Part shown: positions 23,060 through 34,596 of the stretch, one piece after another
How the letters are laid out: each line of letters opens with the position of its first letter
Position numbering within the stretch: position 1 is the stretch's first letter
Source: Antrodiella citrinella
Taxonomy: Eukaryota > Basidiomycota > Agaricomycetes > Polyporales > Steccherinaceae
Reading direction: 5' to 3'
Length of the DNA stretch: 64,000 nucleotides
NCBI GenBank assembly: GCA_004802725.1
Contig: SGPM01000014.1
Location: 1-64,000, forward strand
Notes under the pieces: generated by a model
The model's input: only the letters and a program-made list of their open reading frames with translations
Told to the model about the DNA's origin: nothing
The model's database searches: none
Position numbers and translations under genes: made by a program

Positions 23060-24344
23060 TACGAAACATACGTCCAATGTACTGATCACCTTAATCATGC
23101 AGAGATAGATGGAGACGTCCTCGAGTTATCCTCCAACTTCTCCTGGAATCAACGACTTGTCGAAATTCTCTCCGAGATACTGTCTTACTTGAAGCCTCAG
23201 ACACTTGTGGCTACTGAAGACGATGCGGAATCACTTCTCTCTGGCACCGACTTAGAGGTCGATTCCGTTCGCGTCACTGCGGAATGGGAGTCTCATACGC
23301 TTCATTCCCGCTGGGACCCTGTTCCCAAACCGCAGCGTCGGTCTCGCGTCTATGGCGCCGGGGCGCGCTCCCCTACCTATTCCATTGTCGGAGTACTTGT
23401 CGTCTCACCGGATTGTGACTCAGGTATGTCCATTCCTTCAAACCTCATTCAGTCATCTACCTGATATAAACGGCAGAAGACCAGATTATATGGAAAACAC
23501 TGTGGTCATTCGTGGACTTTTTGACAGACGCGACTACTATGCGCAAATACATACGTGTTTTGTCCCTGCAGCAAGCTTTTCATTCCGATAACGAGGAACT
23601 TGGAATTGTTGCTCCACAGGACCCTCCTCGCGAACTTATGGGACAGTTGCTCAGCAGCACCTTCTTGCCGAATCTACAAAACGTACAACTGGCTGACATC
23701 GCACTCAGTACATCCGCTATCTTTACCGAACGCCCATCGGAGACCGGCTGCTTGGACTCCTTTGCAAAGCCCATCCTGCGATATCTCAAGATAGACATGG
23801 GCACAAGAACGGCTAAGGATACGCTGATCGTCAAACCGTCAGACCGTGTGCTAGACCTCCTCAGTATCTTCGGGGACGTCGGTCGTCTGTCCCTAAGTAA
23901 CATCATGTTTGATGGTGTAGACGATGGAGTAGCAACTCCTGATCTACAGCTTCTCGCTGTCAACGCACTCTCCCTAGACTGACAGCGTTCTACGACAAAC
24001 TCGAGCTCTCAGGCGCACCGAAGCCACCCAGCTTGTCCATCCGAGGCTGTGACGTCGACTCCACCGACGCTGCTCTTCGTTTTCTTGGACCGAAGCTGCA
24101 GCATCTTGTCATCTTCCCTCAAGGTGAGTGGTTGAGCGTGGCACCTTGTCATCGTGTGCTGACTCCGGACTGTCTCTGCAGACCCCGCAGACTGGCACAC
24201 CCATGCGTAGCGCTCTGTACGAACCTCCAATCCGTCACGTCTGATATTCGCTTGCGTGCCGACAGTGGGGCTTTTTTGTTGACGGATCCCAGTGGGAAGC
24301 CGTCGCAAGCCTATTACACTCCTCAATCATCACTTCTACTTTAA
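23060..24344 (+). pseudogene. Degraded F-box-type gene, convergent with its neighbour's 5' side
   Basis: An F-box-like LVEILSEILSYLKPQ near 23155 is followed by an exon that splices at 23425 (GTATGT to GGCAG at about 23478) into a long leucine-rich frame with DQIIWKTLWSFVDFL and FLPNLQNVQLADIALS. That frame hits a stop near 23980. Clear homologous sequence continues one base out of frame (LTAFYDKLELSGAPKPPSL, then LGPKLQHLVIFPQ), and another shift separates DPADWH from ALCTNLQSVTSDI. Two frameshifts in an otherwise F-box-like protein indicate a decayed gene. Confidence 0.45.
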
Positions 24345-25178
24345 CACTACGCCTCATCACGCTGATCCTTTCATACCAGTCGCGGACGGATCGTCCGGAC
24401 TTAGGTTATATGCTCCTGTACAGAAAGAATTACACGCAGGCTTTGGACTCTGCACTGTGTCGTCTATTGGAGGACAGATGCATAGTCCAATCTCGTGCCC
24501 GGTTAACGACGCAGTCGGAGTCTACAGATTTTACTCTTGTCATTGAACGGTATGATTCTCCTGAAGACATGTTCGCTGTTTGCAGAACGATAGGCCGGTC
24601 CATGTCGCAAACACACTCAGACGGAGTTTCGGCAAATTTCCGCGTAGCTGTAGATCTTGTAACGCCTGCCTCTTTCAGCGATCACAGATGGGTTTGGCAG
24701 GCTGTTCTCAGTGTTCTGGCCATGCACGTCACAAGGATCACGACGTGACCATCATCGGCAAGAGCTCGCATACCGGATATTTGGCATTCCGTCTGCGACA
24801 TGGACCGGCCTATCATTCCGCAAACAGCTGGAAAGTGAGGAATCAGGACAGACCGACAAATACAGATAAACTCGGACGTAGCAGACTGAGATCCTACGAT
24901 CCTACGACGGATTACGTAACCTGTAACTCCGTCAGGTTTCAAACTCAGCCAGGTCCTAGGGGCCGGGTGAGGTATACCTATAAGCTGACTGTCTTTTAGA
25001 CGAGGAGTCGGATGAGACCTCAAGCGACTGCTATACTGGTATCTTGCTTAAAGAGAAAACGACTATCTTCTCCCATAAGGTCAACTACAGAGACCAGGTA
25101 TCATGTGCGCATATACGGATATTATGGAATAGTAGTACGTACCATCGGATTTGACTAGTACATTTTATGGAGGATATA
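24345..25178. other. Intergenic region with an unexplained open frame
   Basis: A frame of about 110 residues at 24410-24748 (containing STDFTLVIERYDSPEDMF) has no recognised family, no clear splice partner and overlaps other open frames. I do not call it a gene. Confidence 0.3.
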
Positions 25179-25313
25179 ACATCAGCAATTCCCCAAATGG
25201 TGCTTTTGGTGCTTTTTGGGTGCTTTTTGGTGCTTTAGACCGGCGCTTCTNCCGTTAAGCCCATATAAAGCANTTGTCAAGCACGTAAAGCACNGTTCGG
25301 GAATTGCTGATGT
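25179..25313. mobile_element. MITE-like element with terminal inverted repeats and unresolved bases
   Basis: The left end ACATCAGCAATTCCC (25179-25193) is matched exactly in reverse complement at 25299-25313, and pairing extends imperfectly to about 28 bp. Inside are four tandem copies of a GGTGCTTTTT-like unit (25198-25236). Three ambiguous bases lie at 25251, 25273 and 25294, consistent with collapse of near-identical genomic copies. No obvious target site duplication is seen. It is too short to code for a transposase. Confidence 0.55.
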
Positions 25314-25567
25314 AGTCGCACTGGACATTTGTCATCGTGACGTAGCATCAAGCCAACGGTCGTAGGTGTCTGTTTGGTCATGTTATTTCATAAAGTCCTT
25401 GCCTTATATGGATGCCTACAGAAAAGGCACGAGGAATAGAAGCAAGGGGGGAAGGGTAAGCAAAGACGAGGAGCAAGACGCTCTGATAGGAAAAGATGAC
25501 GTATGCATAAGGATAGAGTCAATATGAATACAGCAGCAATGAACGTTTTCAGGTGTGAGGCCGTGCA

Positions 25568-27703
25568 TCAAAAATTGTCAGTGTCAAAGCGTACAGATTT
25601 ACCGGACGCATTGATAGCGACCGGCATTGATCCGCCAGAAGAAATTATAGTGAAAGGACTGGATGATGTAGAAAAACTCTGAGCTAATGGACTGTTCGTG
25701 AACAGCTTCCGGCTCGGCTTCATCTTGATCGGGCCTGCTTCTTCAGGTGAAGGGTTGATTGAGCTATTTGGCAAGGACACAACACCGAAGCTGGAGCTCG
25801 ACGGAGAGAAATTGAGTTCAGAAAAAGGCGACCCAAACGCTGACTTGATCACTGAGCTCGCCTTGAAGGAAGAGGGTTCAAAGGCGCTATGAGCATCAAG
25901 GAAAGCGGCTTCCTCCTCGTCTTGAGAAGAAACGAAGTAGTTGAGCGATGGAGACTTGTCACGGTCGCGTTTGGGATGCGGAGCAAAGATGAGGTCGTAG
26001 TCCGCCATGAGTAAGCCATCGTCCTTGGGATCCAGCCACTTCATCAGGAAAGCCGCATCCGGGCGGTCCGCGGGGTCTTCGTTCCAGCACATCTTGACGA
26101 GGTTCCAGAATCCTTGCTGGAACCGCCCGCTGTTTTCTGGCTTCTCGGGTCGGGCGCCTTGCAGGACCCGCGCTACGACTTGGGTGTCGCTCGCAATATC
26201 CGCAAAGGGATGCTTGCGAGTGTAGATCTGCGAATGCTAAGAGCAACGTTCATGTAGAAGCGAGAATACGCACCTCCAAGCAAACACACCCAAACGCGTA
26301 CGTATCGCTTTTGAAAGTGGGCCTTGAACCTTTGAGAACTTCTGGCGCTAACCATCGAACCGCGCCTCCGGCGATGGAACCCCAGCTGGCCGTGGTCGAG
26401 TCGGCAAACTTAGCAAGCCCGAAATCGCATAATTGAACGTGGAGATCGGAAGTAATAAGGATGTTCGCCTGTAGATAGATACGATTACACGTCAAACGAA
26501 GTCATCATTGCAGTCTTTGTCTATGCTTACCCCGCGTAGGTCACCATGAACAATACGTTGTCCGTGTAGATACTCGAGACCTTCCGTGATTTGTCGAACC
26601 TGATAAGGATATTCGATTAAACGTCGTGCCAGAATGAGCAAGCGAATCACGTACCCATCGATTAAATGGTACATTCACTTGTTTCTCGTGTAAAGTGTTG
26701 ATACACTGCATGATGTTGCCGTTCTCCATCCAGGGAGAAACCATGCAATGCAGAGGAGCGAAAGTGCGGAGATCGATACCTAGAAACGGAAGGATATGTT
26801 TGTGCCGCAGATGCTGCCACACCAAAGCTTCATCACAGAAGGCCTATGAAGTCTGACGTCAATATGATGCACGGCAATGGCCATGTGATATACCGGCTTG
26901 ACAAACCTTCCGAGCCTTCTCAAGGTCCTCATTGGTTTTAAAAACGCGCAGGCGCTTCAGTGCGACAGGCTGAGCGTAGTAGGTTCCCCGACAGATATCA
27001 GCAAAGCCACCACCTGCTACCGGGTCTCTGTTGAAACACCTGATCTCGTCCAAGAACAGATGTGAGGGTAGGACGCCCGATGCCTTGGACAATTTGATGA
27101 GGAGACGTCGAAGTGCATAGTCGTCTTCGAACATAGCTCCCCAAAGGCGGCTTTGTGGGAAGGGTTCTTTAATGAACTAGGGTAAAGAGTGTAAATACGA
27201 TAGATGCCGTAATTAAACACGTCCGCACCTCCTGGAACCAGTCCAAGATCGCCATGGCCTGTTTCCCTCGAAATGAGAGAAGAATCTCTTTTCCGCTTTT
27301 CGTTTTCAAGGCATTCTCGACCAATCGCGAGATATGTTGGAATAATGCGTGGTCTCTTGTAGTGAATCCGAGCTCGGTGTAGCTCATCGATGCCATAATT
27401 TCCGACATCTTCAAGTGAGCGTCAGCGATTGTGTCCTCTGACGCGCTATCGTCTGTCCTCCGTTTCTGCCCAGCCCTGCTCGACGAACGTAAGTCAACAG
27501 TCACATAACATATCGTGAGCCACTCACACACGCTTGACACACTTGTACCCTTGTCCTCGACTGATACAAGTTGTGCAAGGAAGGACACCGTTGCAAATGA
27601 GACCCATACGCCGACATTCCACACAGACCATAGCGATTAGCTGTCGTTTTCCGACAACATCCCGGGGTACAGAATAAGCAAAGGTAGACTCCTTGCGTTT
27701 CAT
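25568..27703 (-). CDS. Zn2Cys6 cluster fused to a TKL-type protein kinase
   Basis: Seven exons (27528-27703, 27229-27475, 26907-27176, 26655-26843, 26531-26599, 26274-26468, 25568-26227) give 601 residues. The first exon encodes cysteines at 27, 30, 37, 43, 46 and 55, the C-x2-C-x6-C-x5-C-x2-C-x8-C spacing of fungal binuclear zinc clusters. It splices in phase through a strong GTGAGT site. The kinase follows: glycine loop AGGGFADICRG (about 195-204), lysine in VALKRLR, catalytic loop HGDLRGANIL (312-321), DFGLAKF (332), RWLAPEVL and DTYAFGCVCLE. HGD replaces HRD, common in basidiomycete TKL kinases. The last 150 or so residues are Ser/Pro-rich. If translation instead began at an ATG in exon 2 the zinc cluster would be lost. 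The cluster suggests DNA binding or nuclear location; this is inference. Confidence 0.75.
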
Positions 27704-28683
27704 GGCAGTTCGGATTCTGAGGTGAACGAAGGGGAAGGGAAGGGGAATGGGGGACGTTCAGAGGTGACAGAACACCAGAAGTCAAGGTAGCACTTATCAA
27801 GGCGTCCAGTTACCCGAGCCCAGTACATACCTGGGCAAATTCGCACAGCTGCATCGCATCTGCTAGCCATGGCCAAATGCAGTTCAGTTGCCAGTGAGCG
27901 GCTCAAGGGCGGCTTCGAAGACGGCGCCAGAGCGATATCGTCAACGTTCGTACAAAGTGATCCTATCCGAACGTCGAGCTTTCGGATAAAAGATCGCGGT
28001 GGAAGTGTTAGTAACTCGTACATGTGTACATCCGTGTATGTTGTGAAGTTCTGACCACCTCTCGCGGGAACGTGGCAGGGGGGGGGGGACGGATTGAATC
28101 GTAGATCGCTTACGTACGTTTGTCAACAAGAGAGTTGCCATGTTGGGAGCTCTTGCTCTTGTCATGACATTCTTATTGCATCGTCGTCTTTCTCGTGAAC
28201 AACACACATACCGATACTCCGAATGGATAGGATTCCGGTTGATAGACTTTGGGATACTCGGATGTCGCATTTTGGATGGAAGCAGTGCATTCGGTGAGAC
28301 AGAAGGAGCTCAGGTGGTCACGACCGTGGGCTCGATGTTAGAGATCTGCTGAATCCCATGAGAATCGCGTTTTCTGGTGTCGGAATGTATTTTCGAAGCA
28401 ATCGTGCAGGTCCGTCATGCTGGGGTCGCTGGTTCTCGAGCATCATCATCACCACGTGTTTTGCCTGCCCATGGACACGCCCTTGCAATGCACAAGACTG
28501 CCACTCCGGTGAAGAGCTGCTATATGAAAGAAACGATGTCGGTCCCATTCACATTAACAGCCTCTGGTAGGCAATGGTATCTCCTCACGTTTCCCCGCAG
28601 CTCCATCATCGTCTCGATCCCGGGGTGTGTCGACATTGACCTTACCTTGCCGTTCAACCATTATCTTATCCAACATTCAAGTT
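27704..28683. other. Divergent intergenic region
   Basis: About 1 kb between the zinc-cluster kinase and the coiled-coil gene. It contains a run of 11 G at 28078-28088. A minus-strand frame from ATG 28021-28023 (beginning MYELLTLPPRSF) cannot be spliced in phase to the kinase without meeting a stop, so it is not included. Confidence 0.4.
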
Positions 28684-31212
28684 ATGGCCTCAGGCTCGTC
28701 CTCCGTATTGCATGCATTTGAGGCGGAACAAAGGTAAGCCTTTCTCGTCACCTATACCAGCCAAGCGAGCTTCGGCTGACCCGTTCTATCCATGCAGGGG
28801 CGAATATCCTTTCCCAGTCGTAGACACGGTGGAGCCGCCTTCTTCACCGAGCGACTCTCTACCGTCTACCACCCACAAGTCCCACCGGTCGGACGGCACA
28901 TCCTCTCACCATCGTCGTCGGTACGACCGCGAGAGAGATGAAGATTTCACCTCTGCCTCCGCTAGGCTCCTCGCTCGCTTGGCCTCCCGGGACGATCGAG
29001 ACATCAAGCACGTTCGGACATTGCTGGTACTGACGACAGAGCGACTAGACAGTGAGACGAGAAGAGCCGATCAGGCTGAACAGAGGGTCATTGACACGTT
29101 ACACAGGTTGCGAGCGGCGCATGAGGCCACCACAGCTTCTCGCGCGGAGACAGCTCGCGCGAACGAGACGTTGCAGTTGTATAAGCTGCAGCTGGATTAT
29201 GCGCAGCGGGAGATTCACCGGGCGCAGGACATTCTGAATCAAGTGGAGAATGAGCGTGCTGAGGCGGCAGCGGAGGCAGCGAGGGCGAGGAGTACGGCGA
29301 GGCGGCTGAGGGAAGACAACGTCATCACGAAAGCACGAGAGCAGGGGAGGAGAGAGGGATACCAGGAGGGACTGTCGGTCGGAAGGAGTATGATGACAGC
29401 TGAGGGACGTGTAAGTCCACGAGCGATGAATAGGCGACTTCCGCCAAGACCCACCATTGATGATGAGGACGAGGACGTGGACGATAGTCCCGTGAGGGCA
29501 CGCTCCCCTGCAAGACGTACATCGTCTGTCTTTCGGATCTCCCCCCTCAAAGCACTTATGCTCCCCGGCCACAACTCGCTACGAAGTGAGTCAGACGTGT
29601 TCGTCAATCGTATCGTGCTCATCGTCTGCACAGTTTTGATGTCAGACGTCCTGTGACCCCTGCACGAAGTTCTTCACGTGCGGCTCCTCCCGATAATACT
29701 GCACCATACCGCGATGCACCCTCTCTTCCAATGCCAACTATCACTACACCGATGAGAATACCTTCACCATATCAAGCCAAATTCTCTCCTGCTCCTGTCC
29801 CCGTACTCGATCCCAATAGCCGACAACAACCTCGAGCACCATCCCGCGCAGGACGGCAATCTCGATCAGACTCAGTCAGCCGTCCCCCAGTGCCTATCCA
29901 CGAGGCTCCTCCTTCTCCCTCACATCCACCGTACGACATGCTTCCCGATAACTACATCCCGCTCGCCAACGACAGTCGGGACATTATTATGCCTCCGCCG
30001 CATGAGCTTTCCAGACCTGTGACGCCTACCACGCCCATCCCATCCCTACCAGAGACCATCCTGCCCGTTGCACCCAGTCAAGAGACCCTCGTGCAAGCAC
30101 AGTCCGTACGCTCTCGCGATTTCGCGTACGCGAACAGGACGAACCCTTCTCTTCCCGACTCTATTCGACTGCGCGGCGCTCCAGGTATTACAATGTCGCC
30201 CCAGTCCAGGACGTCGACGAGAATATCGGAGTTTGACATCTTAGGCCCGTCGGTGTCGAGGAATCGACGGACAGGCGGCGCGAGATCCGTCCGGAGCAAT
30301 ATGGGGATGTATGAGACCGGCCCTAGTACATCCTCGTTGTCTCTTGGAGCACCAGCAGCACCGACAAGGTCAAGAACGCCTGGTCCGTCTGTCGTAGACG
30401 TAAGTATTCTCAAGAAGTATATGATGTGATGACACAGTACTGACGATGCGTTCATGAAAGCGTCCACCTTCTCCGCGAGGGCCACGTAGTCATAGTGACC
30501 CTCCTCTTCCCTCTGGCCCTTCAGAACGTACAGAGCCCGAAGAAAGGAGGAGAACCAGTTCGGACAATCGAGGACCTCTTGTCCAGCTTTTCAAGAAACG
30601 ATTCCGGAGTCGTACGTCCCCGCCTGATTCTGGTAGTGGAAGTGGTGGTCTCGCTGTCCCAGACATCACTGTTGAGTCTCCCGTGAGTAGTATTCATTCT
30701 TCGGCACTATCACTCTACCGTGTGGCGTTCTCACTGACCGATTTCTGCAGAGCACGCACGCATCACATAGCACCGAACACGCGAATGTGCCACATCTTCT
30801 CAGTCCAGACTATGCCCATTCACCTCTACCGACACCTGAACCTTCAATATCTATGCGTCAAGAACCCGAAGCTCTACCGGTACCTCCTCCCGGCGAAGTG
30901 TTCAGCGTCCTCCCGCCAGGCTTCATGCCCGTACCCGTCCCACCTCCGTCGTCGGAAGGCCGGAACCGAAGATCCAGCGGTGTCTCCCGACCTACGACAC
31001 CCTATGCCGAAGCACCTCTACCGAGCGGAGTCATGTATCCCGAACCACCGACAGGGTCAATGAGTGCTCTAGATGACTTGTACGGTACCTCACCTCCAGG
31101 AGATGGGATGATTGGTGGGCTATCCCCTCTTTCTATCGGAAAGCCTTTGACCTTTTTCCCTTCTTATCTCACCCATCCTGATGACGATGATCAGAGACTT
31201 CGAATTTCTTGA
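28684..31212 (+). CDS. Coiled-coil, Pro/Ser-rich protein of unknown function
   Basis: Five exons (28684-28733, 28798-29589, 29634-30399, 30461-30682, 30751-31212) encode 763 residues starting MASGSSSVLHAFEAEQRGEY. Residues of about 75-225 form one long charged coiled coil (many Glu/Arg/Ala heptads, for example RLDSETRRADQAEQRVIDTL). The rest is low-complexity, rich in Pro, Ser and Arg, with repeated SP and TP sites that could be phosphorylated. There is no signal peptide or membrane helix. It may be a cytoskeletal or polarity scaffold, but I recognise no family, so no function is given. Intron 2 (29590-29633) is only 44 nt and uses GTCAGA. Confidence 0.75.
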
Positions 31213-32723
31213 GCGTGGACTGGAACCGGCAGGCACGGTTCTAGTTACGAGGCCACACTCTTCGATTTTTTTTCCTTCGCGCAACCCCACATTGCAAACA
31301 TTTATACGTACCTACGTACATACTTGTGGCGAAGGCACGGTGATCTAAGTCGCTGGACTTCAACCCCCACCTTTTCATTCTTCAAGTTCACAACGTCCCG
31401 TTGGACGTCAAAATGTTTTTTCAATGCCCTCTTCGTACCTTTCTTTTACGTTCACCAGTTCTTCTTCACCATGTTGTTGTACTCTTAAGGTTGTAAGTTC
31501 TAGACATCACGCACAATGTTGTACTACCATGTATATCAATAGGTTCACATGTACTATATGGATATTCATGCCCCATGAAATAGATACTGTTGGGTTTTGG
31601 AAATCCCAGATACTTGACGATGCAGAAGCCAAATAGTCGGAGTCGGCAGATGCCGAATGCAGTGTTGTTTCGCCACGCAGCACTCAATTTCGACTTCTCA
31701 CATTTCAACTCCTTGATAGACGACATGGACGTTCAACGTTCAAGAATCACCCTGCACCTTATTCTGCACTGGGGCGGAGTATTTTTACGTGGTTTTGACC
31801 GTACCACTTGGTCGTCTTGAGATCACAGTCAGCCTAAGTGACTCGAAGCAGACGTTCTTCGCTTTCTTTCAAATTTCTTTCCCAGCGTCATCACCAACTT
31901 GAATCTTTCTGCTCTCTAAGGATCGCCTCCTACCATTCCTGACGAGTTGTTTTGGTTCTTCAGTGTCGAGATGGTGGGCTTGTGGCTTCCCGGTATGATA
32001 TCCTTGACGCCTCAACATCGTCGGACACCGGTCAACGACTCGTTGCTAATTAGCCCAGCTTTAAAGGATCCGGATCTCCGGAGGTGAATCTGATCCTACT
32101 ATTTCCTGTGCTGCGATACTGTGCTGACCCTTTTCCAATTGTAGCTTAGACCCTTGACGCAGTGGTCAAACTTCGCTGCTCAAGTTGGAGCAACTTTAGA
32201 GTCAAGGATGTTCTGTCGGCTTCCTTTCAACGTGGGGGTATATTCTTCTCTAACACTCGAGGGGTGATGGTGCAATGGATTCGAACGCCAGCTGTGGCAG
32301 CTCACCGTCTGCGCTCACGAAAATTGATGCGGGAGGATGCGATTAGTTTTATGCAGGCACCCCGTGAGCGGAGCCAGTCACAAATCCGCGTACTAGTAGG
32401 GCTACCCTGAAACCTTCACCGAAGAGGAGCCAATTCGCGTCTCCATTTCGTTTCGTTTTCTCGGAACTCTCGCTGCACGGAAGGGAAATGCATATCCACC
32501 GGTGAGCTTTTCACTCCCATACCTTGCGTCCTCCCACTTATTGAATATGATATTCGCTTTTCTCTCGGATAGAGCACGAAGTAATACCTTTACAGGCAGC
32601 ACAATCATAGGAAGCCGGGAATGGATTAAAGAAGGGCAAACCTCAACGTTTGGCTGGTCCCAAGTTCTCCTTCCCAACGCCCTCACGATCTGTACAGTGT
32701 TCCGAAGTCTCCTCTTGCCTATC
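31213..32723. other. Intergenic region
   Basis: Contains the 3' untranslated region of the coiled-coil gene and the promoter of the aquaporin gene. No coding exon or RNA gene is supported. Confidence 0.5.
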
Positions 32724-34291
32724 ATGTCTCAGAGTCATTCTACATCTCATACCCCTCTGCAAACTCCTGCTAAGGACACGCCCATCCAATTTACGACCTC
32801 AGAACTGACCAGCAACAGCTTACCTTCATATAATAACGATGTCCCCCACTCTAACCGCTGGTCAAGGGTCAGGTACGTGCTCCTCCATGATGTGATTCTC
32901 AAAGTCATGTATTCTGAATCGACTTTTCAGACAGCACTTGAGAGAACCCGCAGCTGAATTTTTTGGTGTCCTCTTGTTGGTACTGTTCGGATGCGGAGTC
33001 AACGCTCAAACCACATTGTCCGCAAGCAAAGCACTCGCTGCTACTCCCGCAGGGGTCAGTACTACACACACACGTAGACTTTCGCTGTGCTGATCCGTCT
33101 GTTCTCAGGATTACACCTCTGCAGTGCTTGGATGGGGCGTCGGTAGGTGTCGTCTTGGGCGTGCACTGCTCCACGACACCGACTCACCTCAGGCTTGTTG
33201 ATACAGGCTTGGCTCTCGGCGCATGGCTATCTGCTGGCGTATCCGGCGGTCACATCAACCCTGCCGTCACAATCTCTTTCGCCCTTCTGCGCGACTTCCC
33301 CTGGAAAAAAGTACCCGTTTACATCCTCGCACAGGTCCTCGGTGGGATCTGCGGTGCTGGTATTGTGTACGCGAACTATCACGAAGCCATCAACGTCTTC
33401 GAAGGAGGCAACGGTGCGAGGACCTTGAGCACCGCTGGTCTTTTTGGTACATTCGCCGTATGTGTTCATAATGTTCACATGTCCTATGAATAATGACATT
33501 TGTTCTCTAGGCTCCCCATATGTCAGCGGCTGGCGCATTTTTTGAGGAAGTGAGTGTCCTTCTCGCCGTACCCTGCTATTATCGATGGCTTACCATTTTT
33601 GCTCGCCCAGTTCCTTGGCACCGCTGTGTTGCTCCTCGTCATCTGTGCAGTGACAGACAGACGCAACAGTCCTCCCCCTGCTGGGCTCGTACCTTTGGTC
33701 CTCTTCTTTACTTTGATGGGCATAGCAGCAGCCATCGGATGGCAGACTGGTCAGTTCGCTTATCATGTAGTCTCTCCGCCGATAGCTTAGATTCTCTGTA
33801 GGCTTTGCGCTCAACCCAGCTCGTGATTTCGGCCCAAGGGCCTTGACTGCGATGGTCGGATATGGAAGCCAAGGTAAGACCCGAGACGTGCTCTACTGGC
33901 AAATTTTCGGTACTAATGTCGTTGAAATAAGTGTTCACATTCAGACAGTACGTTCTCTCTCTCTCATACGTCTTGACTGAGTTAATGACAACATAATGAT
34001 CTGTAGTCACTACTGGATCTGGTCTGGAATTATGGCTCCTATCCTTGGTGGTCTTGGTATGTCTACCCTCCTGCTCCTCCCTGACCCGCATTCTAACACA
34101 GTTCCGGTAGTGGGTGTGTTTGCATACGATACATTTATCTTCACCGACGAAGAAAGCATCCTCAACCGGCCGTAAGTCTTACTCTGATCTTCTGCGTTGC
34201 AGTCTTGCTCAACATTCACCGTCGGTGTATACCAACTTGCAGAAGTGCAGCTGGAAAGGCTCGCAACCGTGAAGGATCAGAGTCTGTTTAA
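32724..34291 (+). CDS. Aquaglyceroporin (MIP family channel)
   Basis: Eleven exons (32724-32872, 32931-33054, 33109-33142, 33207-33457, 33511-33549, 33611-33749, 33802-33873, 33932-33947, 34016-34056, 34102-34171, 34243-34291) give 327 residues. The half-helix motifs are SGGHINPAVT and FALNPARDFGPR; the aspartate after the second NPAR marks glycerol-permeable members. Six membrane helices are evident (EFFGVLLLVLFGCG, FLGTAVLLLVICAV and others) with a hydrophilic N-terminus. It would pass glycerol and water through the plasma membrane. One exon is only 16 nt. The last intron is inferred from GTAAGT at 34172; without it the protein ends at TAA 34173-34175, about 16 residues shorter. Confidence 0.88.
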
Positions 34292-34596
34292 ATCCCTTGA
34301 TGACGTGTATCTTTCTGACGACAACTTAAACGTCCACTTTATGACTATTTTTCGCTTCTCCTTGTGTTTGATACTTCTAGATAATCTAATCACCACACGT
34401 TTGGATACACCTGTCAGTTGGTCGAGATTTCGTCTACTCGCGTGAGACTCTCATTGACGACAAGTCCTCAGTCGTAGTGGACTGACAATGGGTGTAAAGC
34501 ATGAATGATAGTTGTACAGCTAAATGGAGGTGGTTTACATGCACATCAAAAAAAATTACAGTCTACAGCCCAATTTGCCCCTAACGCTACAGAAAA

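Noticed and set aside
24410..24999. Plus-strand open frames after the F-box relic
   Set aside because: No homology I recognise and no start or splice support; they may be part of a decayed sequence.
28021..28023. ATG beginning MYELLTLPPRSF as the true start of the zinc-cluster kinase
   Set aside because: Splicing from its only good donor (GTATGT) into the cysteine exon runs into a stop in the joining phase; the ATG at 27703 needs no extra exon.
28078..28088. Run of 11 G as a possible regulatory quadruplex
   Set aside because: A single homopolymer without the four spaced G-tracts of a quadruplex; probably a simple repeat.
32240..32300. A B-box-like GGATTCGAACG resembling a tRNA T-loop on the minus strand
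   Set aside because: No matching acceptor stem, D-arm or anticodon arm can be folded at the right distances on either strand.
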